Assembly (NCBI RefSeq): GCF_901000735.1
Contig: NC_081543.1
Location: 27,857,515 to 27,921,514, forward strand
Length of the DNA stretch: 64,000 nt
Source: Corylus avellana
Taxonomy: Eukaryota; Streptophyta; Magnoliopsida; Fagales; Betulaceae
Direction of reading: 5' to 3'
In this document: positions 35,853 through 45,320 of the stretch, one piece after another
How the letters are laid out: each line of letters begins with the position of its first letter
Numbering within the stretch: position 1 is the first letter of the stretch
Notes under the pieces: generated by a model
The model's input: the letters and a program-made list of their open reading frames with translations, nothing else
Databases searched by the model: none
What the model was told of the DNA's origin: nothing
Translations under genes and position numbers: made by a program

Positions 35853-36871
35853 ATAAATAATGCAGGGTTTAGCGGATCCATAATCACTGCAGAGGATTAA
35901 ATGAGATTAAAACTAGGGTTTGATAAAGTAAGGTTTTCAATGCAATATAATCGTATATAGTTTAATCTTTTCTTTCCCACATTGTAGGAAAAGTCTCATA
36001 AAAAATAAAAAATAAAAAAATAAATAAAAAATAAAAAAGACGACAGTTTTTGGCCGGATCGGAGGAAATTCTTCCTAATAGTATTCAAAAGATTTTAATT
36101 TCTAAACATGTATGCTGCAGCATGTTTTATCACTACATACATGAATGATACAGCTTATAGGTGCAAATCCCAGATCCTTGGAGACAGTTTTTAAGCAAAC
36201 TTACAAAACTACCTTGGATTGTCTAAGAACAAATTATTATGGGATGAAGCAAGTGAGCAAAGACCTAATTCCACTTCTTGAATTATCCAATTCTGCAAGA
36301 ATAATAAATGTCTCGTCCGCCATCGGACAGCTAAAGGTACAGTATTATTATATCATTAGAAGTGCATTTTAAAAAATTGCGGTGCATTTTCAAATCGTGG
36401 GTAAAATGGTGCTACTCAAAAGAACTCCATATATCAAAAAGTAGCAACTTTTAGTTATATCATACGTGCTAATTAACAACAATGGAATTTCAGCGTGTCT
36501 CAAATGAGAATGCAAGAAAGGAGCTAGAAGATGTAGATGGCCTCACAGAAGAGAAAGTGGACAATGTGGTGGAAAGGTTCTTAGAAGACGCCAAGGAGAA
36601 TTTGATAGAAATCAAAGGCTGGCCCGCAAATTATTCTGCTTATATTGTCTCCAAGGCAGCTCTGAATGCTTACACAAGGGTTTTGGCTAAGGAGTACCCC
36701 AACATTGCCATTAACGCAGTTTGTCCCGGCTTTGTCAAGACGGATTTGAATCACAACACCGGCGTCTTGACTGTTGAAAAAGGAGCTAAAGGTCCTATCA
36801 TGCTGGCTTTGATGCCTGAAGGTGGACCTTCCGGCCTATTCTTTGCTAAGACGGAAGTGTCAACCTTTTAA
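35853..36871 (+). pseudogene. SDR-3': truncated SDR pseudogene, copy 2
   Basis: Exact duplicate of SDR-3: exon 3 at 35853-35927 with in-frame TAA at 35898-35900, exon 4 at 36154-36336, exon 5 at 36494-36871. The shared premature stop shows that the pseudogene was broken before any duplication. 36872-37458 is 3' flank with AATAAA at about 36983. Confidence 0.92.
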
Positions 36872-37458
36872 GTGATATATAACTGGTGCAATACGATACG
36901 CAGTTGCTCATTTTCATGACACATTTTGTAATGCTACTTTCTCTGGTTCTTGCAGTTGTTTTACTTTTCAGTACTTACATTGAATAAAAGTTTTCTATGT
37001 TGCATGTTGAGAAAGGGATCAAGATCATTTTGCATTTTAAGGGATCAAGATCAACTGCAAGGAAAGTTGTGTTGCCTTCTGGAGGTGACAATGTTGTCAC
37101 CGGAATATTGCTGTATCTACCTTCTCTTGCATGCACCACAGCTCCCGCTGTAAAAATTAAAGGGAAACAAAATAGGGATGATAATTAAGTTGATGCTTCA
37201 TATTCAATAATTTATTCAAAAAGTTTGATTTTTTTGTTTGGTTCATCTGCAACCTTGTTCAAACGGAGTTTGTGGATGATGGCTTCTACACTTGCAAAAT
37301 TAGTCCAAATTGAATGGCTCGTCTACAACCTCGTTCTAACCGGGTTTACAGAAAAGGGGTTCTGTCTACTTGTTTACAACCTCATTTGAATGAGCTTTGC
37401 AGACGAGTGGTCCTATACAAGAAAGAGAAGGAAAAATATTTCATTTTATACTTCCATT

Positions 37459-37558
37459 NNNNNNNNNNNNNNNNNNNNNNNNNNNNNNNNNNNNNNNNNN
37501 NNNNNNNNNNNNNNNNNNNNNNNNNNNNNNNNNNNNNNNNNNNNNNNNNNNNNNNNNN
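37459..37558. other. Assembly gap (100 N)
   Basis: Placeholder gap. The left side is the end of the duplicated block and the right side is a CACTA terminus. Confidence 0.99.
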
Positions 37559-37635
37559 CTAATAGTTGAGTATTAGGGGCGACTATAGAGGCGCCCCTAA
37601 TAAGTCGCCCCTGATGACTCAATTTCTTGTAGTGT
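37559..37635. mobile_element. CACTA terminus (truncated by gap)
   Basis: Ends with the complement of CACTACAAGAAATTGAGTCA, preceded by repeated GGGGCGAC motifs, the same terminal architecture as at 21535-21616 and 43343-43430. It abuts a (TA)n tract that belongs to the 1.5-kb repeat unit. The rest of the element is lost in the gap. Confidence 0.8.
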
Positions 37636-37969
37636 ATATATATATGATGGACGAAATTAAATATGGCGAAAAAGTTGAAAGTTTTAACGTGCATTTTCAT
37701 TCACGCTACTCCGAAGTCTTTGGATTAATAACTATTCCCAATAATCTTCTTTTATGGATTTTCTTGAACAACAACGGACCGCTAAATCGATTCATTTTAT
37801 AGTACTCTAAATCAAATTTTACACATTCACTTGTGTATATATCATCGCATTATTTAAAATTTTCAAATAAAGGACACAATATGCACCGCTAAATATGAAC
37901 AAAATTAAATTTTTTAACAAGTAAAATAAAAGCTTTCTCCTTTTCAATTTATTCCATATGTAAGGTAAG

Positions 37970-38038
<69 letters not shown>

Positions 38039-38545
38039 ATATTTTTTTTTAAAAAAAGGAAAAATTCTTCTATTTCAATTCCATCCTATTAAAGAAAGAT
38101 TTTAATTTGTATATATTTGTCATTTGGTTAGGAGTTCCATTTGGACGCTGCCAAATGGACGCGGAAGACCCATTATTAGCGTCCACTTTGAAAGTGGACG
38201 CTAATACTTAAGCATTATGGTCCACTTTAGTGGACTCTAAAGATTAGGTAGAAAAATAAAAATAAATAAATAAATAAAATAAAATTGCTGCCCAATAGCG
38301 TCCACGCTGAAGACCCATTATTCGAAGTGGACGCTAATACTTAAGCATTAGGGTCCACTTTACTGGACTCTAAAGATTAGGTAGAAAAATAAAAAAAATA
38401 AAATAAAATTGCTGCCCATTAGCGTATTCGCATCCACTTACAACGTGGACGCTAATACTAAAACATTAGAGTGGACCCTAAAGATTATGTAGAAAAATAA
38501 AAAATAAAAACTAAAAAATAAAAGAATTGGTGCCCAATAGCGTCC
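37636..38545. repeat. Partial 1.5-kb repeat unit
   Basis: Starts at the GATGGACGAAATTAAATATGG landmark found in each unit at 54-59 kb. It includes the (TA)n(TG)n microsatellite (37973-38040) and then AGCGTCCAC hairpin arrays (38135-38545). It ends at a junction with the inverted-repeat arm that carries SDR-5. Confidence 0.8.
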
Positions 38546-39017
38546 ACTTCATATTCAAATGGAATATGAATTCCATTATTATTGTGAACTTTTGGGGTGT
38601 AATGGTACTTGTTTTGCCCACCCTAAATTAATGACTATCAACATATATATGGAAATGCTTGGTGTTCTCTTAGTTTTTTTGTTTTTTTTTTTTTTTTTGA
38701 ATCCTGGGACCATACTTAACAGTGGTGCCATTCAATCCCCTACCCTCTTATGGACATGTCAAAAAAAAAATATGGCTAAGAAAAATAATAATAAATAAAT
38801 ATGGACTTTGCGTTCTCTTTGTTTTAATTTGTATATATATAACACAAAATAAATAACCCATTTCACTTAAAATGGAAATGATGTTGATCCCTTTCTGAAC
38901 ATGCAATACAGAAAACTTTTATTCAATGTAAGTGATAAACAAGTACAAGAATCGGAAAAAGTACTACAAAATGTTACATAAAAATGAGCAAATGCATCGT
39001 ATTGCACCAATTATCAC

Positions 39018-40525
39018 TTAAAAGGTTGACACTTCATTCCTATCAAAGAATAGGCCAGAAGGTCCACCTTCAGGCATCAAAGCCAGCATGACAGGACTTT
39101 TAGCTCCTTCTTCAACAGTCAAGACCCCAGTGTTGGTATTCAAATCTGTCTTGACATAGCCAGGACAAACTGAGTTAATGGCAATGTTGGGATACTTCTT
39201 AGCAAGAACCCTTGCAAAAGCATTCACAGCTGCCTTGGAGACAGCATAAGCAGAAAAATTTTTCGGCCAGCCTTTGACTTGTATCAAATTCTCCTTGACG
39301 TCTTCTAGGAACCCTTCCACCACCTTGTCCACTTTCTCTTCTGTGAGGCCATGTACATCTCCAAGCTCCTTCCTTGCATTCTCATTTGGGATATGCTGAA
39401 ATTCCATTGTTATTAGCAATTTAGCACCTATGACATAGCTAAAAGTGTCTATTTTCTGATATATAGAGTTCGTTTGAGTTTGCGACTTCAAAAAGTACAA
39501 TTAAAAAATAATAATTTGAAAACGTTCAATTTGAAAATAATGCATTCTAAAAAATGAACCATTTTACCCACGATTTCAAAAACGCACCGCAATTTTTTTA
39601 AATGCACTCCTAAGGATATAATAATAGTGTACCTTTAGCTGTCCGAAGGAGGCGGAGACATTTATTATTCTTGCAGAATTGGATAATTGAAGAAGTGGAA
39701 TTAGTTCTTTGCTCACTAGCTTTATCCCATAATAATTTGTTCTTATACAGTCCGTGGCAGTTTCGAATGTTTGCTTGAAAACTTTCTCCAAGGATCGACG
39801 ATTTCCACCTATAACCTGTATCATCGTATGCAGTGGTAAATGATGTAGCATATATATATGTTTGAAATCATTTGAATACTGTTTTATTTTGGACAAAGTT
39901 TTCTTTCGGATCAACCCAATCTAAACTAAAATTGATTTGTTCACAATTTTAATCAAATTAGGGAAAAATGCAAACTTAGTCTTTGTAGTTTACCTGATTT
40001 GCAAATTAGCTCTTTGTGGTATCAAAATGAACTCAGAGGTCCCTGAGATATACTAAAAAAATAATTTACTCGTTCGCTGACTTAACAGATTCCGTTAGTG
40101 TAACATTGACTTAAATATGACACGTGTCACAATTTTATTGGTTCTAACGTATTTACATTATCAAAATCTGTTAAATTAGTTGATAAAATTTGGCTGTAAG
40201 GAGTAAATTGTCTTTTTGGTACACATTATGAATCCCTGAATTCATTTTGATACCACTAGAAGTTAATTGCAAATCAGGTAAACCACAATGACCAATTTTG
40301 TAATTTTCGCATAAAATCAACCAAGCATGTGGTATCTGTCCTTAGTGCATGTGAAAATGCATGTAAGAATAATATACTCTAAAGACATATGTTAATTTAA
40401 TAAATTAATTGTATTTGAGGAATTTCCTTCATTCCTGTTTGAAGTAAAAAAATTGTAATTTTATTTATTTTTATTTTTTGCATTTATGAGACTTTCTTTC
40501 CTACAGTGTGGGAAGGAAAACATTA

Positions 40526-40563
<38 letters not shown>

Positions 40564-41974
40564 CTACATATATATTTTCTGGATTATACTCTAAATTTAA
40601 AATGCTGACAGAGATTATATTACATTGGGAAACTTACTTCATCATACCCTTGTTTTAAGCCCTCTTGATCTTCTGTGTTGACTATGGATCCAACAATCCC
40701 TGCATTGTTTATCTGCAATTTCAAATAATTTCCATATTAGACTACTAAATGGGGGATAAGAACAAGACTTTGTGTAGTTATTGGTCTTTATTTTTCACCA
40801 AGCAAATGACTCTCTTTTTTTCTATTCAAAAAAGCCCGCAGAAGAGATCACTTATGGCTATTTTATCTATGACCATAGTAGTCTCTACTCGCTGAGAGCT
40901 GTACAGGGAGGGATTAAGACGATGGGAACCGCATACTGTCTCTTAAGTCCGACTAAATCATAACCTGACTTAATTCCATCAAGAAATCAGTAGGACCCAA
41001 AACAGCTAATACCAATAGAATTGATGATTCTTATTTCAGGAGTTAAACTCTTACCTTACTACATATCTAAAACCATTTGAAAAATTTTATTGAGACCACT
41101 GAACCACTACCATTAATGGTAAACTAAATGACTTTATTTTCATCTAGAAAAGATTACATGATTTCATCTTAATTCAAAAGTATAGACTGATTAGAAAGGT
41201 ATCTATATAATTAATCTTCCTTAGACTATTGGATAAGGGCTCATCCATACTTGTCCTTTTTCGTTTTTCTTTTCCATACTATGAACAGGTTGGGAAAGCA
41301 GCCTAGCCAGGCAATAGGAAATACACATCCCTATGAATTTTGATACTCCCATCTACAAGTCAAAGTCATATTCTCCATAAAAATCAAGGGTCTTACCGAG
41401 GATCAGAACATACAATACGGGCAGTTAATATAAGAGGATAGGTGTTCCCTTACCTACATAAGCGGGTGTCTAGACTATACAAATCAGTACAAGGCTTACC
41501 TACGGTATCCGGTCACGTTAGCCACCCATGCATGCAATACGGACAACTAATTACACCCGATCACAAGTATCGGAGAGTTGGATTACGTACCAATATGTCA
41601 AGCTTCCCAAATTGAGTTTTGATGAAATTTGCAAAAGAAGAAATGCTAGCCTTGTCCCCCACATCAAGTTGATGAAAAATCACATCGGAGTATCCAGCAG
41701 CATTGAGTTTTTCAACAGCTTCATTTCCCCTCTTCACATCTCTAGCAGTTAATATCACCTCCACCCCATTTGAAGCTAGCTGCTTACATATTTCAAATCC
41801 TATCCCTTTGCTGGCCCCCGTAACAACTGCAATCCTGAAGAAAAAAGTTTGAAACAAATGCAAAAACAAAGAAATTGAGGATCGATGTTTCACCACTTAC
41901 TAGGATATATAATTATATACATCTGAGGTTCATATTAAAACACGTTGTTAAAGATGAAATTACCTCTTCGTCAT
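39018..41974 (-). CDS. SDR-5: intact short-chain dehydrogenase/reductase, inverted partner of SDR-4
   Basis: Five exons: 41964-41974, 41591-41834, 40638-40712, 39633-39815 and 39018-39395. All phases and GT-AG borders are kept, giving 296 residues. TGASKGIG (9-16), NNAG (87-90), INVSASFG (161-168), YAVSK (Y221, K225) and CPGYVKTD are present, so it should be active. It differs from SDR-4 at 11 positions, among them V/A right after the catalytic Tyr, A/V next to NNAG, and T/K just before that tyrosine region; these could tune substrate choice, but that is inference. TATA (complement TATTTATA) is at 42067-42074. Three composite GACGTC/TACGTA motifs lie upstream at 42137, 42773 and 42855. The poly(A) signal (complement) is at 38918-38923. 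Head-to-head with a TFIIE beta 5' fragment. Confidence 0.93.
39961..40310. mobile_element. MITE in SDR-5 intron 3
   Basis: Inverted partner of the MITE at 24853-25202, in the same intron position. The target duplication is slightly eroded (ATAAAATCA on one side). Confidence 0.82.
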
Positions 41975-42197
41975 GTTTGTTGACTTTTTCTGCAATTCGT
42001 TGACGCTTATTTGTGGAAGTTAATGGTTTTTTTGTTGTTTGGATGGTTTAAGGTAAGGTTGTGGGGTATTTATAGTTGCTCATCTCTGGGTTTTCTACGC
42101 ATGCAGTGACATATTGCCACTTGCTATCTTGCTTTGTTACGTATACTGTGACGTCTATTAACTTTTGTGAGCAAGCCAAAGAAACAGACATGGAATG
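41975..42197 (-). promoter_or_regulatory. SDR-5 core promoter and 5' UTR
   Basis: TATTTATA at 42067-42074 (minus-strand TATA box) and the proximal composite motif at 42137-42155. It matches the SDR-4 promoter closely. The distal unit upstream of the hAT MITE is single copy here (motifs at 42773-42791 and 42855-42873), against two copies for SDR-4. Confidence 0.6.
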
Positions 42198-42465
42198 CGG
42201 AGACGGGGGGACCGGGGTGGCCATGGTCTCCCCAAAATAAGAAAAAAAACTAATAAAAAAAGTAAAGTTAAAGTTTTAATTTTAGTTATTTGGCCCCCTA
42301 AAAAAAAAAATTGGCTTAATTTTGTTGGCCCATATTCACTAAGTTTTTTTATTTTTAGCCTTTACTTTCAAATGTTTATTTTTTTTTTGCCCTTACGGTA
42401 GTCTTTAGTTCATAAAAAAACAACTAAAATAATTGTTTTTGATAAAAAAAAATTCTAAAGAACCG

Positions 42466-42499
<34 letters not shown>

Positions 42500-42538
42500 G
42501 TTGGCCCCCTCCCATAAAATTTCCTGACTCCGTCCCTG
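42198..42538. mobile_element. hAT-type MITE (right arm copy)
   Basis: Same element as 22650-22979. ATGGAATG duplications lie at 42190-42197 and 42539-42546. It has a longer A-run in the interior. Confidence 0.87.
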
Positions 42539-42894
42539 ATGGAATGGGATATAGTTCTAACATTTTCTCTCAAATTCAAGGTTGAAGCTTGAATTTGGAA
42601 AAAAAAAATGGATTGATTTTTGTATTTTTTGAATAGGATATGGTTCGGCAAGCATAATAAAGAAGACTATGAGCTCTGCATGCATTAATGAGATACGCGA
42701 ACACGAATGATCAACCCTAATTATTGCCATGTGTATCAACCAAGACGGTCTGATCAAGATTTTTCGATATGTTACGTATGCTGTGACGTCTATAAAGCTT
42801 GTTTTCAGACTTTTCTTCTTCTTTTTTTTTTGAGCAAGCTAGCTTTAAGACTTATTACGTATTCTGTGACGTCTATTAATTAACAATTTAGTGG

Positions 42895-43342
42895 CTTGGG
42901 TTTTCATTTTCAACCCAATCCACCTCTACCCACCCAAATCACATACCCAATCTCTCTCTCTCTAATCGACGAGAAGCACAGCTCTCAGAGACACCGAGGT
43001 AAGATCGCTTCGGATCTAAAACTTTCAATTAGTAAATTCTTTAGACTTTCGTAATTTCCGTATTCAGTTCAAGGATTCAGGGGTTTAATTTGTACTATTA
43101 ATATTATCAAGTGGTTTTAGAGGGATTTATTACTTGCATTAGTAGTGAATCTAAGGTTTTTGTCCGGTTAAATTAGGTTTAATTCAAGATTCAGACGGAA
43201 TCAAATGCGTTTTGCTTTGTTTGAAAAACTTGGGTTTGAATGTTTATGTAAGATTTTTGTGCTTCGTTGGTGAAAAATTGTTGAAATTGGCTCACTCAAA
43301 CTGATATTTTGTAAATTCTTTCAATGTCTATGTTGGGATATT
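42895..43342 (+). pseudogene. TFIIE beta promoter, 5' UTR exon and part of intron 1 (right arm copy)
   Basis: Inverted partner of 21617-22060. The CT-rich 5' UTR ends at 42998 with donor GAG|GTAAG, and intron sequence follows to the CACTA terminus at 43343. No coding exon. It could act as a promoter without its gene, since both the promoter side and a functional-looking donor are kept. Confidence 0.85.
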
Positions 43343-44818
43343 TACTACAAGAAATTTACTCATCAGGGGCGACTTATTATGGGTGATTTTCAAGTATTAG
43401 GGGCGACTTTTGAAAATCGCCCCTAATAGTTAAGTATTAGCGACCACATCAAAGTAGATGCTAATAACTGACCGAAAAGATGAATATTAGCGTCCACTTT
43501 ACAGTGGACACTAATAACTCAACCCTAATATACACGCGGGAATTATTCAAAAGGCGGGAAGAATATAAGCAGCCAAAAAAAAAACTTTTAGCGTCAACAA
43601 TCATCGACGCTGATAGTGGACCAATAGCATCCACTTAAGTGGACGCTAAAAGCTGGCAAAAAATTAAATAAAAAACAAAATCAAATAAAAGGTCAATAGC
43701 GTCCACTTTGAAAGTGAACGCTAATACTTAAGCATTAGGGGACCCTAAAGATTAGGTAGAAAAATAAAAATAAAAAATAAAAAAATAAAATTGCTGCCCA
43801 ATAACGTCCACTAACAGTGGACGCTGAAGACCCATTATTAACGTCCAATTTCAAAGTGGACGCTAATACTTAAGCAATAAAGTGGACCCTAAAGATTAGG
43901 TAGAAAAATAAAAAAATAAAATTGCTGCCCAATAGCGTCCACTTTTAGTGGACATTGAAGACCCAATATTAGCGTCCACTTTGAAAGTGGACGCTAATAC
44001 TTAGGCAAGTGGACCCTAAAGATTAGCTAGAAAAATAAAAATAAAAAACAAAAAATAAAATTGCTGCCCAATAGCTTCCACTAAAAGTGGACGCTGAAGA
44101 CCCATTATTAGCGTCCACTTTCAAAGTGAACGCTAATACTTAAGCATTAAGGTCCACTTTAGTGGACCCTAAAGATTATATAGAAAAATAAAAAATAAAC
44201 AAAAATTGATGCCTAATAGCGTCCACTTTTAGTGGACGCAGAAGACCCATTATTAGCGTCCACTTTCATACTTAGGCAAAGTGGACCCTAAAGATTTGGT
44301 AGAAAAATAAAATAAAATAAAATAAAATTGATGCCCAATAGCGTCCACTAAAAGTGGACGCTGAAGACCCATTATTAGCGTCCACTTTGAGTATTAGGGT
44401 CCACTTTAGTGAACCCTAAAGATTAGGTAGAAAAAAAAAATTAAAAAAAAAATAAAATTTAATTTTAAAAAAAGGAGTTTCGCTTGCCTTCAGAAAAAAT
44501 TGCTGGAATTCTCGTGTAAAAGTATATAATTAAATAGCATATTGTTTGTATAAATTAAGTGGATTTTGCGTGGTTAGATTCACTATGTTTGGTTAAAAAA
44601 CAATGATTAAGCTCCAAAATCATTACTTTTTTTTTTATTAATTTAAACTTTCAAAATAATTAATAATTTATTATTATGGTATCAGATAACTTTTCTTAAA
44701 CAACAATTTGTTTGTAGTAGAGGTACTATTTATCTCGACGAAAATGAAACTCAGAGTAGTCTTCGTATATAATAATTTAGTTTGAAATTGGAAAACTGGG
44801 GACTTCAAATATGTCCCC
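43343..44818 (+). mobile_element. CACTA terminus with hairpin array, then 1.5-kb repeat unit (first half)
   Basis: Begins (T)ACTACAAGAAATTTACTC, a CACTA-type terminal repeat with its first base changed. GGGGCGAC motifs follow to 43430, then AGCGTCCAC hairpins to about 44425. From 44460 it matches the non-array part of the 1.5-kb units, up to GACTTCAAATATGTCCCC where the copia element starts. It continues at 52822. Confidence 0.75.
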
Positions 44819-45276
44819 TGTTAGACTACATGACAGACTCGAGCCACCTAAGCTGCCAGGTCTACCTATCAACCTCACTGACTATGCAGCCACATCATCC
44901 TCATCAGTTAGCATAGCAGAATCTCATGAAGACAAGGATCTTGCATCTGTCGAGGATCCTTGTGATTCATCACATTCAGCCTTACCATCATTTAATAACG
45001 CAGCTAAGGAAAGAAGATCATCTCTCCTTGCTGCTATGACATGAAGATATGCACACATAAGGAAAGATTTAATGTAATCTTATAGGTTGTTTTGTAAACA
45101 CACAATCATATAATATCATGGATGATTGTGTGTAATAGATGCTTGATTTGTATAATTATTCTTTCCTTATATTTACATTGTAATCAGCTTATATAAACTT
45201 ATGTATCATTCAATATGTATATTCTCGAATACAGAAAATTATTCAGCCATCTTCTTAGTCCTCTTGAATTATTTTA
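44819..45276 (+). repeat. copia 5' LTR (458 bp)
   Basis: TGTTAGACTACATGACAGAC... to ...GAATTATTTTA. A TATA-like TTATATAAAC is near 45189. Contains an open frame of about 75 codons which, in the 3' LTR, forms the tail of the polyprotein. Confidence 0.95.
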
Positions 45277-45290
45277 TGGTATCAAAGCAG
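45277..45290 (+). other. Primer-binding site
   Basis: TGGTATCAAAGCAG starts directly after the LTR. It is complementary to the 3' end of plant initiator methionine tRNA, with one difference from the usual TGGTATCAGAGC. Confidence 0.9.
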
Positions 45291-45320
45291 TAAAGGAAAA
45301 CTCCTTCGATCCTGCAACAA

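Larger units (their letters stand above)
32531..37458. repeat. 4,928-bp block, copy 2 (identical to 12146-17073)
   Basis: See copy 1. The identity stops exactly at the contig end at 37458. To its left, copy 2 continues into the rest of the TFIIE beta exon, which copy 1 lacks because of the gap. Both copies lie on the same contig (12146-37458), so this contig begins and ends with the same sequence. Confidence 0.92.
38603..44818. repeat. Inverted repeat 2, right arm (with SDR-5)
   Basis: Reverse complement of 20105-26607. It is interrupted at 44818 by the copia element and resumes at 52822-52921. Shared insertions (the hAT MITE, the intron MITE, the CACTA terminus beside TFIIE beta) show that these were in place before the duplication. 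Confidence 0.87.

Noticed and set aside
12146..37458. Circular extrachromosomal DNA as the main explanation of the identical contig ends
   Set aside because: Possible, but tandem duplication or assembly overlap is simpler, and there is no origin or other independent sign of a circle.
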